Assembly (NCBI GenBank): GCA_948466265.1
Contig: CAOJZU010000003.1
Span: 77,714 to 141,713 of the forward strand
Origin: an uncultured Clostridium sp.
GTDB lineage: Bacteria; Bacillota_A; Clostridia; TANB77; CAG-508
Direction: 5' to 3'
Length of the DNA stretch: 64,000 nt
In this document: piece after piece, positions 1-9,132 of the stretch
How the letters are laid out: each line of letters begins with the position of its first letter
Numbering within the stretch: the stretch's first letter is position 1
Made by a program: the position numbers and the translations under genes
Notes under the pieces: generated by a model
The model's input: the letters and a program-made list of their open reading frames with translations, nothing else
Database searches by the model: none
Told to the model about the DNA's origin: nothing

Positions 1-477
1 TCTTATCTTCTTCACTAAAGCCAAATTTCTTTATTGCTGTTTCATATTCTTTTTTATATGTATACCCATCATTTAATTTATATATTTCTAAGCTTTCTGT
101 ATACTCTTTTATTAATTTTTCGTTGGTTTCAGTTTGCAATTGTTTTTCAAAATTATTTATCTTATTTTCAAGCTTAATAATATTTTCATAAGGTTTTAAA
201 ATTTCTTGTAACAAAGTATTATTTGTATTTTCAAACTCTATTTGTTTTAAATATCCAATAATAGGTTTTCCTTGCTTATATATTTCGAATTTGCTTTCTC
301 CGAATACCTGCTTCTAACATTCCATTTTCTACTATTGATTTTAGCAAAGTGGTTTTACCTGCTCCATTTTTACCGAACTATTGCAATTTTATCTCTTTCT
401 TTTATCTCAAAATTAATTTCTTCTATTATTGTTTCGGCGCCATATGATATGGCGCCATTTACTATTTTATAATTCAT
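1..477 (-). CDS. ABC-F family ATPase, N-terminal part (cut by window edge; two CGGN sites)
   Basis: Cytosolic ABC-F protein; the family has two ATPase domains, no membrane part, and acts on the ribosome. The start ATG at 477 follows a GAGG ribosome-binding site. Reading the CGGT at 373 as Gly gives Walker A IVGKNGAGKTT (about residues 34-44), and reading the CGGA at 300 as Gly gives EAGIGESKFEIYKQGKP followed by GYLKQIEF, an ABC-F-type first-domain sequence. Without these readings the frame is lost inside the P-loop. The charged segment after residue 90 fits the arm region. The rest of the gene lies beyond position 1, so the subfamily (housekeeping or antibiotic resistance) cannot be set. Confidence 0.85.
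436..456. repeat. 21-bp palindrome at codons 8-14 of the ABC-F gene
   Basis: GGCGCCATAT and ATATGGCGCC flank one central base, a perfect inverted repeat and the most GC-rich spot in this stretch. It lies just inside the coding region of the ABC-F gene and would form a 9-bp stem with a 3-base loop in the mRNA, about 20 bases after the start codon. It could affect translation initiation or be a protein-binding site; the sequence alone does not decide. Confidence 0.6.
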
Positions 478-484
478 AATAACC

Positions 485-1690
485 TCATTCACTATACATT
501 ATGTCTATATCAACATCTCCATCAATTCCAGGAACTTTACCAATACTGCTCATTTGCCATATAGAATATTTTCCTTCATAAGTTGCTTTATTTATATATT
601 GAGCAAGCCAAACAGGATGTTTTGTAGGATACCAAATTTTTTCTAAATATGTTTTGCTACTATATAGCATTCCTTCATATCCTGCTTCTTCTAAAGTATC
701 CATAAATACACTTGCAGATTTATTTATTGTATAAAGACTCATTCCTGCTGTATTAAAAGAGCTAAAGCTTTCCCAGTCAAATGCTACTGGTAAGTCTAAT
801 TCATAATTCTTTAAATTATCTCTTACCCATTCTGCTTGCTCTTTTGCTTGGTATACACTTTTTGAATAAGAATAGAAATATGTCCCAACTGGTAAGCCTA
901 CTGATTTAGCACCATTTATATTCTTTTCAAAGTATGGGTCTATTACATATTCTCCATCATAATCTGTTTGATATCCCATTCTTATCATGACAAATTCTAC
1001 TCCTGCATTTTTTACTTCTTCCCAGTTAATATCCCCTTGCCACTTAGATACATCTATTCCTATTTTTGTTTTTTTAGTTTTATAATCTCTTATGACATCT
1101 GCTATATCAAGTTTTTCTTTTTCAGCAGGTGGCGGCGCTATTGTATCTGTTTTTTCATTAACAACAAGTGAAAATAATTTTTCTGTTTTATTTCCACTAG
1201 AATCTGTTACAACATAAGTTATATTGTATGTTCCTGGTGTATTTGTATCATATGCACCTATTATTTCTCTTTTAGGGTTGTCGTCAATATCATCTGCACT
1301 TAATAATACATCTGTTAAGTTTTTATTATATCCTTCTGTAACATTATATGTGCTTCCACTAAATATTTTTGGTGCAGTTACATCTATTACTTTTATAGTA
1401 AAGTTTGATGGTCTTTTTTTGTTTTTTATATTTATATATTCAAATGAGACTTCTATATCTCCTAGCTTTTCTGTATCTATTTCATGGTCATCTACTAGGC
1501 TTCCATTAAGATTTTGGATAAAATCAGATACCTTTGCTCTTTTTCCAAATTCTACTTCTAAATTTTCTTTTAAAGTAACTGATTCTCTATCTAGTTTTAT
1601 ATTTTCCTGATGCTCTTTGTATAGCCAAAAACTAATTCCTAGTAATAATATAAGCATTACAATTATAACCGGTATTATTATCTTTTTCAT
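485..1690 (-). CDS. Membrane-anchored GH25 lysozyme with Ig-like (DUF5011-type) domain
   Basis: Peptidoglycan muramidase of 401 aa. An uncleaved signal/anchor spans residues 4-24. Residues about 95-180 look like a bacterial Ig-like DUF5011 domain (VTAPKIF, then VTDSSGNKTEK). The GH25 domain begins at about 210 with KIGIDVSKWQGDI, which carries the first catalytic Asp, and continues with VPVGTYFYSY-like strands and VAFDWE, the usual acidic pair. It is probably extracellular and tethered to the membrane. It ends 8 bases before the ABC-F start and may be in the same transcript. Start chosen at the ATG at 1690. Confidence 0.9.
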   Translation of the reverse strand: MKKIIIPVIIVMLILLLGISFWLYKEHQENIKLDRESVTLKENLEVEFGKRAKVSDFIQNLNGSLVDDHEIDTEKLGDIEVSFEYINIKNKKRPSNFTIKVIDVTAPKIFSGSTYNVTEGYNKNLTDVLLSADDIDDNPKREIIGAYDTNTPGTYNITYVVTDSSGNKTEKLFSLVVNEKTDTIAPPPAEKEKLDIADVIRDYKTKKTKIGIDVSKWQGDINWEEVKNAGVEFVMIRMGYQTDYDGEYVIDPYFEKNINGAKSVGLPVGTYFYSYSKSVYQAKEQAEWVRDNLKNYELDLPVAFDWESFSSFNTAGMSLYTINKSASVFMDTLEEAGYEGMLYSSKTYLEKIWYPTKHPVWLAQYINKATYEGKYSIWQMSSIGKVPGIDGDVDIDIMYSE

Positions 1691-1719
1691 ATATTCTCTT
1701 CCTTTATTTTATAATTTTA

Positions 1720-2076
1720 TTATTTTGTTTTAGAATAGATATTACCACATGACTTGCATGTAATTTCCATATCATAACTGTTTAATTTTTTATCTAATAA
1801 CGTAATTAAAGGCTCATTATCATCTAAACAGCAAAATCTATTTTTTATTGTTATTAATTCTTTGTCAGTTTTTTTACCAGCTTTGCTATCTTCAAAATCT
1901 ATGAATACGCTACCACTACTTCCGCAATTACATTTATATTTTAAATTTATTTTATCATAAGTTGAATAACATAGGTATCCGATATTTTCATTACATTTAT
2001 CGCAATACATCCAACCACCATAATTAGTTGCTAGCCTAGTGTTTACTAATTCTTTATTCTTTACTACTCTTGCCAT
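1720..2076 (-). CDS. Small zinc-ribbon hypothetical protein
   Basis: 118 aa with three cysteine clusters: YCDKC near residue 24, CNC near 50, and a C-terminal CKSCG. This suggests one or two structural zinc sites. There is no signal peptide or membrane helix. The stop is 3 bases before... the neighbouring NUDIX gene lies 3 bases upstream, so they are probably co-transcribed. Function not recognised; it may bind nucleic acid or be a structural ribbon protein. Confidence 0.65.
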   Translation of the reverse strand: MARVVKNKELVNTRLATNYGGWMYCDKCNENIGYLCYSTYDKINLKYKCNCGSSGSVFIDFEDSKAGKKTDKELITIKNRFCCLDDNEPLITLLDKKLNSYDMEITCKSCGNIYSKTK

Positions 2077-2079
2077 TTT

Positions 2080-2613
2080 TTATCTCCTTTTCTCCAAATA
2101 ATATTCTAATATTTTTCTATCTCTTAAAACAACAAACCTAGTTTCATATAAATTGTTATATTTTGATGGAAGTAATTTATCATAACAATTTATTATTAAT
2201 TCTAATGCTTCTTTGGGTTCTACCCATAGTAGCTTTGCTCCTTCATTTTCTTCCTTTTCAGTAAGTCCTAATCTATGTGTATCATTTATAACTTTTGATA
2301 CAAAAACATATGAAGTTTGTTTAAAGTTTTTCTGACTTCTATATTCTTCTGTAATTCCTAGTTCTTCAATAATTTCTATTTCACAACCTGTTTCTTCTAG
2401 AACTTCTCTTTTAAAAGCTTCTTTTGGTTCTTCGCTACTTTCCATTCCACCACCTATAAGCTTAAACTCATTCTTTTTAGTTTTATTTTGCAAAGCTATT
2501 TTTCCATCTTTATCAAGAACAATTCCTCTTGAAGCTAATCTTATTTTAGGCTCATTCATTTCTATTTCATTAATTCCGAAATATTTATCTGTTAATTTAC
2601 ATATGATATTCAT
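2080..2613 (-). CDS. NUDIX hydrolase
   Basis: 177 aa. The Nudix box is clear at about residues 53-76: GGMESSEEPKEAF followed by REVLEETG, fitting G-x5-E-x7-REUxEExGU. Family members hydrolyse nucleoside diphosphates linked to another moiety using Mg2+; the substrate cannot be told from sequence. It lies between the transglycosylase gene and the zinc-ribbon gene on the same strand with short gaps (17 and 3 bases), so it is probably part of that operon. Confidence 0.88.
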   Translation of the reverse strand: MNIICKLTDKYFGINEIEMNEPKIRLASRGIVLDKDGKIALQNKTKKNEFKLIGGGMESSEEPKEAFKREVLEETGCEIEIIEELGITEEYRSQKNFKQTSYVFVSKVINDTHRLGLTEKEENEGAKLLWVEPKEALELIINCYDKLLPSKYNNLYETRFVVLRDRKILEYYLEKRR

Positions 2614-2630
2614 AATAAATTGCTCTCCTA

Positions 2631-3329
2631 TTATTCATTACTATTTAATATTTCGTCTGCTTCTTCTTTTGTCAAATACTTGTATTCAACCATTTTGTTC
2701 ATTACTCGTTTTTGTCTTTGTTTTGCAAGTTCTGGGTTTTTTGTAGGTGCATAAACTGATGGAGCATTCGGAATTCCTGCAAGTAATATTGCTTCATAAT
2801 CTGTCATTTCGTTTGGTTCTTTATCAAAATAACCTTTGCTTGCCTCTTTTACAGTGTCATATCCATCTCCAAAATAACTTGTATTTAAATATAGTTCTAA
2901 TATTTCATCTTTTTCATAACTGCTTTCTATCTTGAAAGCCATAAATACTTCTGCAATTTTTCTTGTTATTTTCTTTTCTTGTGTAAAGTATATATTTTTA
3001 GATAGCTGCTGTGTAATTGTGCTTCCGCCTTCTGCAAATCTCATTTGTTTTATATCATTTATAACTGCTCGTCCAACCGCGATTATATCAATTCCAAAGT
3101 GTTTATAAAATCTATGATCTTCCACTGACACAACTGCATCTTTATATATTTTTGGCATTTCTTCTATTTTTGTATAATTATCTTTTTCTTTTATGCTTGC
3201 TACTTTTTCTTCTAAAGGCATTTCTTTTAAAGCGTCTTTGTACATAGAATATCCATTTCCTACAAAAACTAATACTACACATATTAAAATAAGTAACAGA
3301 GCAAAAATTATTCTTTTTATTATTTTCAT
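2631..3329 (-). CDS. mtgA: Monofunctional peptidoglycan glycosyltransferase (GT51)
   Basis: 232 aa, one N-terminal membrane helix (residues 5-27), then a GT51 domain without a transpeptidase module. The catalytic signature VEDHRFYKHFG (about residues 69-79) and EGGSTITQQLSKN (about 99-111) are intact, and the helix ILELYLNTSYFG is typical. It polymerises lipid II glycan strands outside the membrane. The promoter region has a TNACA-N4-TGTAA palindrome, so it may be induced by cell-wall-active peptides through the BceRS-like system at 41.4-43.1 kb. Confidence 0.92.
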   Translation of the reverse strand: MKIIKRIIFALLLILICVVLVFVGNGYSMYKDALKEMPLEEKVASIKEKDNYTKIEEMPKIYKDAVVSVEDHRFYKHFGIDIIAVGRAVINDIKQMRFAEGGSTITQQLSKNIYFTQEKKITRKIAEVFMAFKIESSYEKDEILELYLNTSYFGDGYDTVKEASKGYFDKEPNEMTDYEAILLAGIPNAPSVYAPTKNPELAKQRQKRVMNKMVEYKYLTKEEADEILNSNE

Positions 3330-3381
3330 TTAAAACACCATACTTTCCTTTTCTTACTATTTCGTATTTTTACCTAATTAT

Positions 3382-3445
3382 ATTATATCCTGATTTTTTA
3401 ATAAATCATATTCATTTACATTACAATAGTCTTACAGTTTTGTAA
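3382..3445 (-). promoter_or_regulatory. Promoter with BceR-type operator upstream of mtgA
   Basis: TTACA-GTTT-TGTAA at 3432-3445 matches the TNACA-N4-TGTAA consensus described for BceR-like response regulators. A TATAAT -10 box (minus strand) is at 3382-3387, about 45 bases nearer the gene. The same distance and the motif TGTAA-N-TAAATGA recur at the BceAB-like promoter near 34.59 kb. Regulation is inferred from sequence only. Confidence 0.6.
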
Positions 3446-3555
3446 TTATTATAAGTTTTGCTCTATATCTTATATTTTCAAAGTAAGTATTGGTTTATTA
3501 TAGATTATATAATATCACAAACTATTTATATTTACAATAATATTTCTATTAAGAT

Positions 3556-4642
3556 TTATTTGTACATCCAATTTTGCCCATTATCTATACTTTCAAATTC
3601 ATAGTAGTTTCCTATTTTACTATCTATACTTTCAGGTGCAAATAATTTCATTTTCAGTTTGTTGTTTTCTATTTTTGGTTTTTCAGATACATAAAATAAA
3701 TTGTCTTTTACATCCAATGGAAATATTATATTTGTACTCTTAAAGCTCTCTCCACCATTTACAGTAACTAATAAACTTCCTTGTTCTTTTCCTAATACAA
3801 TAGGACTTAAATCATCAATAAAACCGAACTCTTTCATTTATAAAACTGAATTTTGCTTCGTTGTTTACTGTAATCGCTCCGTCTGATGTTTTTAGAGTAT
3901 TATTCCATGTTTTACCATTATCTGTTGACTTTTGTATTTGTATAATCTTTTTTTGCCCTAAGACATTACCTCTATCTACTATTCTTATTGATGTAGTACT
4001 ATTTATTTCCTGTCTATAAATAATATCTTTTTCTTCTATTATTTCTTCTTTTTTTGTAGTTTCCTGCTTTATTGTATTTTGTAAATTGTTACTAACAAAA
4101 TTGTCTGCCTTTCTATTTTCTTTTTCTCTTTCATTTTCTTCTACTTCTCTTTCTATTGGGTCATAAGAGCCTTTATGATATTCTGTATCTATTTTCTTAT
4201 TACCCATTACAAGAAAATTAACATATTTATAATAATCAACATCTGTATCTAAAAATCCACTATGTACAACTGCAACACATTTTACTCCATTTTTTGTAAC
4301 TACATGCTCTGCATTTGGAAAAAAGCTCGATACAGTTAGTAATATCAAAAATAAAATCAATGCTGTTACTCTAAAAAACACTGTTCCTAAAAACACTAAA
4401 ATACAAAGTAATATTCCTATTGTGCTTTTAAACTCAACTGATTGTTTTATAAATTTTTGTGTTCCTTTGATTAATATTCCTACTACTAATATTATAAAGA
4501 TTGCCATGAACACCCAGTTCCTAAATCTCAAACCGATTATTCCTAAAATACAATTAAGAATTATAACTATAAATGTTAATACTATTAAATACCAAATGGG
4601 TCTTGCTTTTACCTTATTAAATAATGTTTTTATTTTATTCAT
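3556..4642 (-). CDS. Membrane protein with BNR/sialidase-like repeats (one CGGN site)
   Basis: Joined 361-aa protein. The CGGT at 3824 read as Gly links FSFINERV to GFIDDLSPIV; otherwise the frame stops three codons later. Four or so hydrophobic helices lie in residues 15-105, then a charged linker rich in Glu/Lys/Arg, then a C-terminal region with repeated blades (STDNGKTWNN, VNGGESF, SIDNGQNW) that resemble Asp-box/BNR beta-propeller repeats. The propeller seems too short for an active sialidase, so a sensing or binding role is more likely. The C-terminus ends in an Asp-box-like NGQNWMYK. Confidence 0.75.
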
Positions 4643-4659
4643 ATTCTTTAATCTTTTCC

Positions 4660-5064
4660 TTATACATCAGTATTCTTTTCTCTTTTCTCTATTAAACCTA
4701 TTAATACTATTCCAGTTATCGTTGAAATAACTGCAATAATCGTTGCTTTAGTGTCTGCTTTACATCCATTATTGAGTATATATGATACAAGTTCATAACA
4801 TCCATCGCCCATAACTAGAGAACTTGTTTCCCCTGACGAATAATAAACTCTTACTTTATATTTTGAATTAAACCACCCTTGATATAATTCAAGTTTTTTT
4901 ATTCCATCTGTATCTAATTTTAATCTCCTAATTTCTTTAACTATTTTGTATCTGTTGTATTCATTTATATATAATATATGATTTTTTGAAGAATATTTTG
5001 TTAAAGCATAAAATATATTTATTACAATAATTATTAATATAATTTTGATTAAACACTTTCTCAT
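4660..5064 (-). CDS. Hypothetical membrane protein
   Basis: 134 aa with hydrophobic helices at residues 7-22 and about 107-125 and a soluble middle segment that may fold outside the membrane. It lies 17 bases upstream of the BNR-like protein and 3 bases downstream of an XRE regulator gene, so it may belong to the same operon. No family recognised. Confidence 0.6.
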   Translation of the reverse strand: MRKCLIKIILIIIVINIFYALTKYSSKNHILYINEYNRYKIVKEIRRLKLDTDGIKKLELYQGWFNSKYKVRVYYSSGETSSLVMGDGCYELVSYILNNGCKADTKATIIAVISTITGIVLIGLIEKREKNTDV

Positions 5065-5067
5065 ATC

Positions 5068-5268
5068 TTACCTTCTATATTCTAATATATCTCCTGGTGT
5101 ACAATTTAAGACTTCACATATTTTATCTAAAGTTGAAAATCTAATTGCTTTTCCTTTGTTTGTTTTTAAAACAGATAAATTCGCAGGTGTTACCCCGATT
5201 TTTTCTGCAAGTTCTATTGAAGTTATTTTTCTTTTTGCCATCATTACATCTAAATTTACTATTATCAT
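5068..5268 (-). CDS. XRE/Cro-C1 helix-turn-helix regulator (YozG-like)
   Basis: 66-aa DNA-binding protein almost entirely made of a helix-turn-helix: SIELAEKIGVTPANLSVLK, then the typical tail STLDKICEVLNCTPGDILEY. The start at 5268 is chosen because GAGGAG precedes it at good spacing; an upstream in-frame ATG gives a 99-aa form overlapping the neighbouring gene. It pairs with the DUF2975 membrane protein next to it, a common Firmicutes pair whose role is not established. Confidence 0.88.
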   Translation of the reverse strand: MIIVNLDVMMAKRKITSIELAEKIGVTPANLSVLKTNKGKAIRFSTLDKICEVLNCTPGDILEYRR

Positions 5269-5281
5269 ATTTAATCTCTCC

Positions 5282-5749
5282 TCAAATTGTAAGTTCATTT
5301 TCTTTTTTAAATTCCACTGCTTCTCTGAATAATTCTGATAAAATGTATAAGGCAATCGCAACTCCAAAAAATACTAGTGATAGAAATAATAAAACAAGAA
5401 TAATTATTACATCAAAAGATTTTGCTAAAATTATTTCAAATAATAAATCTAGAAGCCAAAGCACTGCTTCACTTACTGCTATAATGCCTGCAGATTTTAA
5501 TATTTTAACATTATTATCACAAAATGGGTTGTTTTCCTTAAGACTTTCAAATAGTTTTATAAATTTATGTGCAATTAGTAATATAACTATTCCATTAGGA
5601 TATATTACATATGCCGTTGCATTTAAGTGTAATCCAAATGACTTTAATATAAATGGTAACGCTATTAATAAAACTATTCCTACATAAAAACATATTTGAA
5701 ATACTATTTTTAATATATTTCCTAAACCTTTATCTCCTGTTACTTTCAT
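5282..5749 (-). CDS. DUF2975 family membrane protein
   Basis: 155 aa with four predicted membrane helices (about residues 12-33, 45-65, 90-112 and 117-140). The motif NGIVILLIAHKFIKLFESL followed by NPFCDNNVKILK fits DUF2975. It is followed 13 bases later by a small XRE regulator, the usual partner of this family. Function unknown; a membrane-linked control of the regulator is only a guess. Confidence 0.85.
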   Translation of the reverse strand: MKVTGDKGLGNILKIVFQICFYVGIVLLIALPFILKSFGLHLNATAYVIYPNGIVILLIAHKFIKLFESLKENNPFCDNNVKILKSAGIIAVSEAVLWLLDLLFEIILAKSFDVIIILVLLFLSLVFFGVAIALYILSELFREAVEFKKENELTI

Positions 5750-5840
5750 ATAAAAATACCTCCATAATTAATATTATGAAAGTATCTTATCATTTCTATT
5801 ATTGTTTGTCAATAACTTATTATTGTTTTTCGATAATATT

Positions 5841-6629
5841 TTACTCCTTTGTTGGAATAAAATTTCCTGCAAATTTATATTTATCTCTGTTTTTTATATA
5901 TAAAACACCTATTATACTAAATACAATTGCTCCAATAAAATTAACAAATAAATCTTTTATTGTATCTATTATTCCTATATCTAAGTATCCGTTTTCTATT
6001 GTTGTAACCTTTCCATCTTCTGAATAAATTTCTGTCTTTTTTATATTATCTATTTTTATTGGGACATTTTCCCCACTCTCATTTAATTCTACTGACGAAA
6101 TACTTTGAACAATTCTATCCTTTTGCATATCTGTTCTCATAACACTATCTGCTGTAAATTCACAAAATTCCCAAAGTACGCCTATTGTCATAGAAAAGCA
6201 AAATGCTACTATTGCAACATATAATGGTGATAGGCTTATTTTCTTACTATTTTGATTTAGCAAGTCTATTAGAGAAAAACCTATTCCTGCACATATAAAG
6301 CCATTTAGTGTGTGTAGTAGCGTATCCCAAAATGGTATAATTCTATAGAAATTATTTATTTCTCCTAATATTGTTGTTGAAAAAATAAATAGATATATTA
6401 TTGTTTCTAATAAGCTTGGTATTCCTATTTTGAATTTTTCAGATATTATTGTTGGTATTGTAAATAGAAATAATGCCAAAATGCACATTACTGCATTTTC
6501 AAAATTTCCAAGTAATATTTGAAATATCATACTAGCAATTACTAATATTCTTAGTCCTAAATAAACTAAAATTGAACTTTTATTTGTTTCGTGATATTTT
6601 TTATTCATTTTTTTTGAGAATTTCCCCAT
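5841..6629 (-). CDS. Membrane protein of the YjdF/DUF2238 type
   Basis: 262 aa with about seven membrane helices. The conserved DTLLHTLNGF, GVLWEFCEF and DTIKDLFVNFIGA match the YjdF/DUF2238 pattern, in which acidic and His residues sit in membrane helices. A soluble insertion at about residues 165-225 (DMQKDRI to NGYLDIG) is longer than in the basic family. Substrate and role are unknown. Followed by a short gap to the ABC-F gene end. Confidence 0.7.
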   Translation of the reverse strand: MGKFSKKMNKKYHETNKSSILVYLGLRILVIASMIFQILLGNFENAVMCILALFLFTIPTIISEKFKIGIPSLLETIIYLFIFSTTILGEINNFYRIIPFWDTLLHTLNGFICAGIGFSLIDLLNQNSKKISLSPLYVAIVAFCFSMTIGVLWEFCEFTADSVMRTDMQKDRIVQSISSVELNESGENVPIKIDNIKKTEIYSEDGKVTTIENGYLDIGIIDTIKDLFVNFIGAIVFSIIGVLYIKNRDKYKFAGNFIPTKE

Positions 6630-6665
6630 ACTTTTCTCCTTTTATTTTTCACTATTTATTTTTAT

Positions 6666-8151
6666 TTAATTTTCTAATTTTATAACCTTTTTTGCTACAT
6701 TTTTTATAAAAGTATCGTCGTGCTCTATAAATATCATTGTAGGCTGATATTTTAAAATTGCTTCTTCTATTTGCAGTCTTGTTAAGATATCTATGTAATT
6801 AAGTGGCTCATCCCAAATATAAATATTTGCATTTTCTGAAATACTTTTAGCAATTAAAACTTTTTTCTTTTGACCTTCGCTCATTTCTTCTATATGCTTT
6901 TCAAAATCTGAATTGGAAAAGCCCATTTTAGATAACATTGCTTTAAATATGCTTTCGTCTACTGTATTTGTTCTAGAAAATTCTTTTAAATTGCCTTTTA
7001 GATTTTCTGTATTTTGCTCTACATATGATATTTTTAAGTCACTTGAAATTTTTAATTCTCCACTATATTCTATTTTTTTGCCTATTATTAGTTTTAATAA
7101 ACTAGATTTTCCGTATTCCATTTTTACCAGTAATTGCGACTCTGTCTCCATTATTTACTTCAAAAGATATTTTATTAAATAGCTCTTTATTTTCATATTT
7201 TATTTGTAAATTACTTGCTAAAATTAATGGATTTTTTCTATTTTCTAATGGTACTATTTTTAATGTTTCATTTTTATCAATATTATTTAATAAATTAGAT
7301 TTTTCATTAATAGATTTTTCTATTCTTTTCTCCATTACTTTTGATTTTTTCATCATTTTTGCTGACTTATGTCCTACATATCCTCTATCTATACTTGCTT
7401 CAGAATCCTTTGTTTTATATTTTGATTTTTCTGTTTTTTCAGACCAATTTGCTGTATTTATTGAAGCTATTTCTAATCTATTTATATCTTTTTTAAGTTT
7501 TTCATTTTGTGTTAATTCAAAATTATCCATTGCATCTTTATTTTCTTGCCACGAAGAAAAATTACCTTTTTGTATATCTATATTTGTGTTATTTATAGAA
7601 ATTATATGATCTACCACTTTATCTAAAAATTCTCTATCATGTGATACTACTATAAATCCTTTTTTCTTATTTAAATATTTTATTATATGACATTTTGTTT
7701 CAGTATCTAAATGGTTAGTCGGCTCATCAATAAGTAAAAAATTATTTCCCTTTAAAAATAAACTTATTAAAAGGATTTTTACCTGCTCTCCACCACTTAA
7801 TAAATTAAAATTTCTATAAAGAATTTCTGTATCCGAATTTAATAGATTTAATTCTTTAATAATTTCCCAATCTTCCACATTTGGAGCTATTTCATTTACA
7901 ATTTCTATTGCCATTTTTTCTTTATTTTTTACATCAAATGGGAAATAATCAAATTCTACACTTTTTGATATTGTACCTTTATATTCATATTTTCCTAATA
8001 ATAGTTTTAAAAAAGTAGTTTTACCTTTACCATTTCTTCCAATTAAACCTAATTTCCAATCTGTATCTATATTAAATGATACATCTTCAAATACGTTATT
8101 TGTGCTTCCATCATATCCAAAAGTTAAATTGTTTACACTTATTAAAGACAT
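6666..8151 (-). CDS. ABC-F ribosomal protection protein, Lsa-like (one CGGN site)
   Basis: Joined 494-aa protein with two ABC domains. The first has Walker A GRNGKGKTT, signature LSGGEQ and LLIDEPTNHLD; the second has GKNGIGKSS, restored by reading the CGGA at 7111 as Gly, then MSEGQKKK and WDEPLNYID. Without this reading the second P-loop is lost. The interdomain linker (about residues 185-290) is Lys-rich and resembles Lsa/Vga proteins, which protect ribosomes from lincosamides, pleuromutilins and streptogramin A; resistance is inferred. ATG at 8151 follows AGGAGG. Confidence 0.85.
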
Positions 8152-8169
8152 TTTCCCTCCTATCAAGTC

Positions 8170-9079
8170 TTATATTATTTTTTTGTTTTGTAAAAAGTTT
8201 ATAGAATCATTATAAACCGTCTTATTATCCTTTTCTGCTAGTATTTCATGTCTCATATTTGGATAATCAATTGTTTCTATTTTGCTAAAGCCTGCTTTTT
8301 TTAGTATTTGATAAGAGTCATTTGCACCTTTATCTCCACCAACACATGGGTCATCAAGTCCCCTTAGTAAAAGTATTTCTAAGTTTTTATTTACATTGTT
8401 ATATAATTTATATTTATGCATTAGTATAACTAAGTGAAATAAATCATTATATGCAGAGCATGTAAAGCCAATTCCGCAATATGGGTCGTTTATGTATTCT
8501 TTTATATTTTCTTCATTCTGGCTTATCCAGTCACATTTTGTTTTAGGACTTTTTATAAATTTATTAAATGCACCTACACTTAATTTAGAAAGTAGTTTTG
8601 ACTTATATTTTGGTCCTTTAAAAGCTTTTATAATATTTGCTACAATTATTCCAAAATGTGCACCACTTTGATAATATGGATAGCCTGAAAGTATAACTTT
8701 TTTATAATCTTTTGAGTTTTTTTGTAAGAGTACACGTGTTATTATAGTACCCATAGAATGTGCAAATATATAAATATCGCGTCCTTTAAAACGTTCTTTT
8801 ATAAATTTTGTAATACTTTTTTGGTCTTCTATAAGTTCTATGTAACCTTTTTTATCTTTAAAATATCCTAAATCTTTGGCACTTATTCCATGTCCTCTCA
8901 TATCTGAACTAACAACAGAAAATCCATTTTCATTTAAAACTTTTATAAATTTCTCATAACGTTCTTGATGCTCTTCCATACCATGTATAATTTGCACTAC
9001 TGCTTTTGCATTTTCTACTTCAAATATATGAACATCTAATTTATATCCGATCTCTTGCGTTTACAAATACTTTTTCCAT
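8170..9079 (-). CDS. Alpha/beta hydrolase, lysophospholipase-like (one CGGN site)
   Basis: Joined 302-aa serine hydrolase. The CGGA at 9047 read as Gly gives MEKVFVNARDGYKLDVHIFE at the N-terminus; otherwise the frame ends at once and the protein loses its first 28 residues. Nucleophile Ser is in FAHSMGT (near residue 107), the acid in LLRGLDDP and the His in PNMRHEIL. QIIHGMEEHQERYE is typical of monoacylglycerol lipase/lysophospholipase proteins. No signal peptide, so cytosolic. It ends 18 bases before the ABC-F start. Confidence 0.88.
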
Positions 9080-9132
9080 ATTTTATATTCCTTTTCTGTT
9101 TAATATAACATAAATGATTATTGTTATTTTAC

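Noticed and set aside
5145..5687. Long plus-strand ORF opposite the DUF2975/XRE genes
   Set aside because: Low-complexity shadow of the minus-strand genes, without a ribosome-binding site or family match. Other long antisense ORFs were rejected for the same reason.
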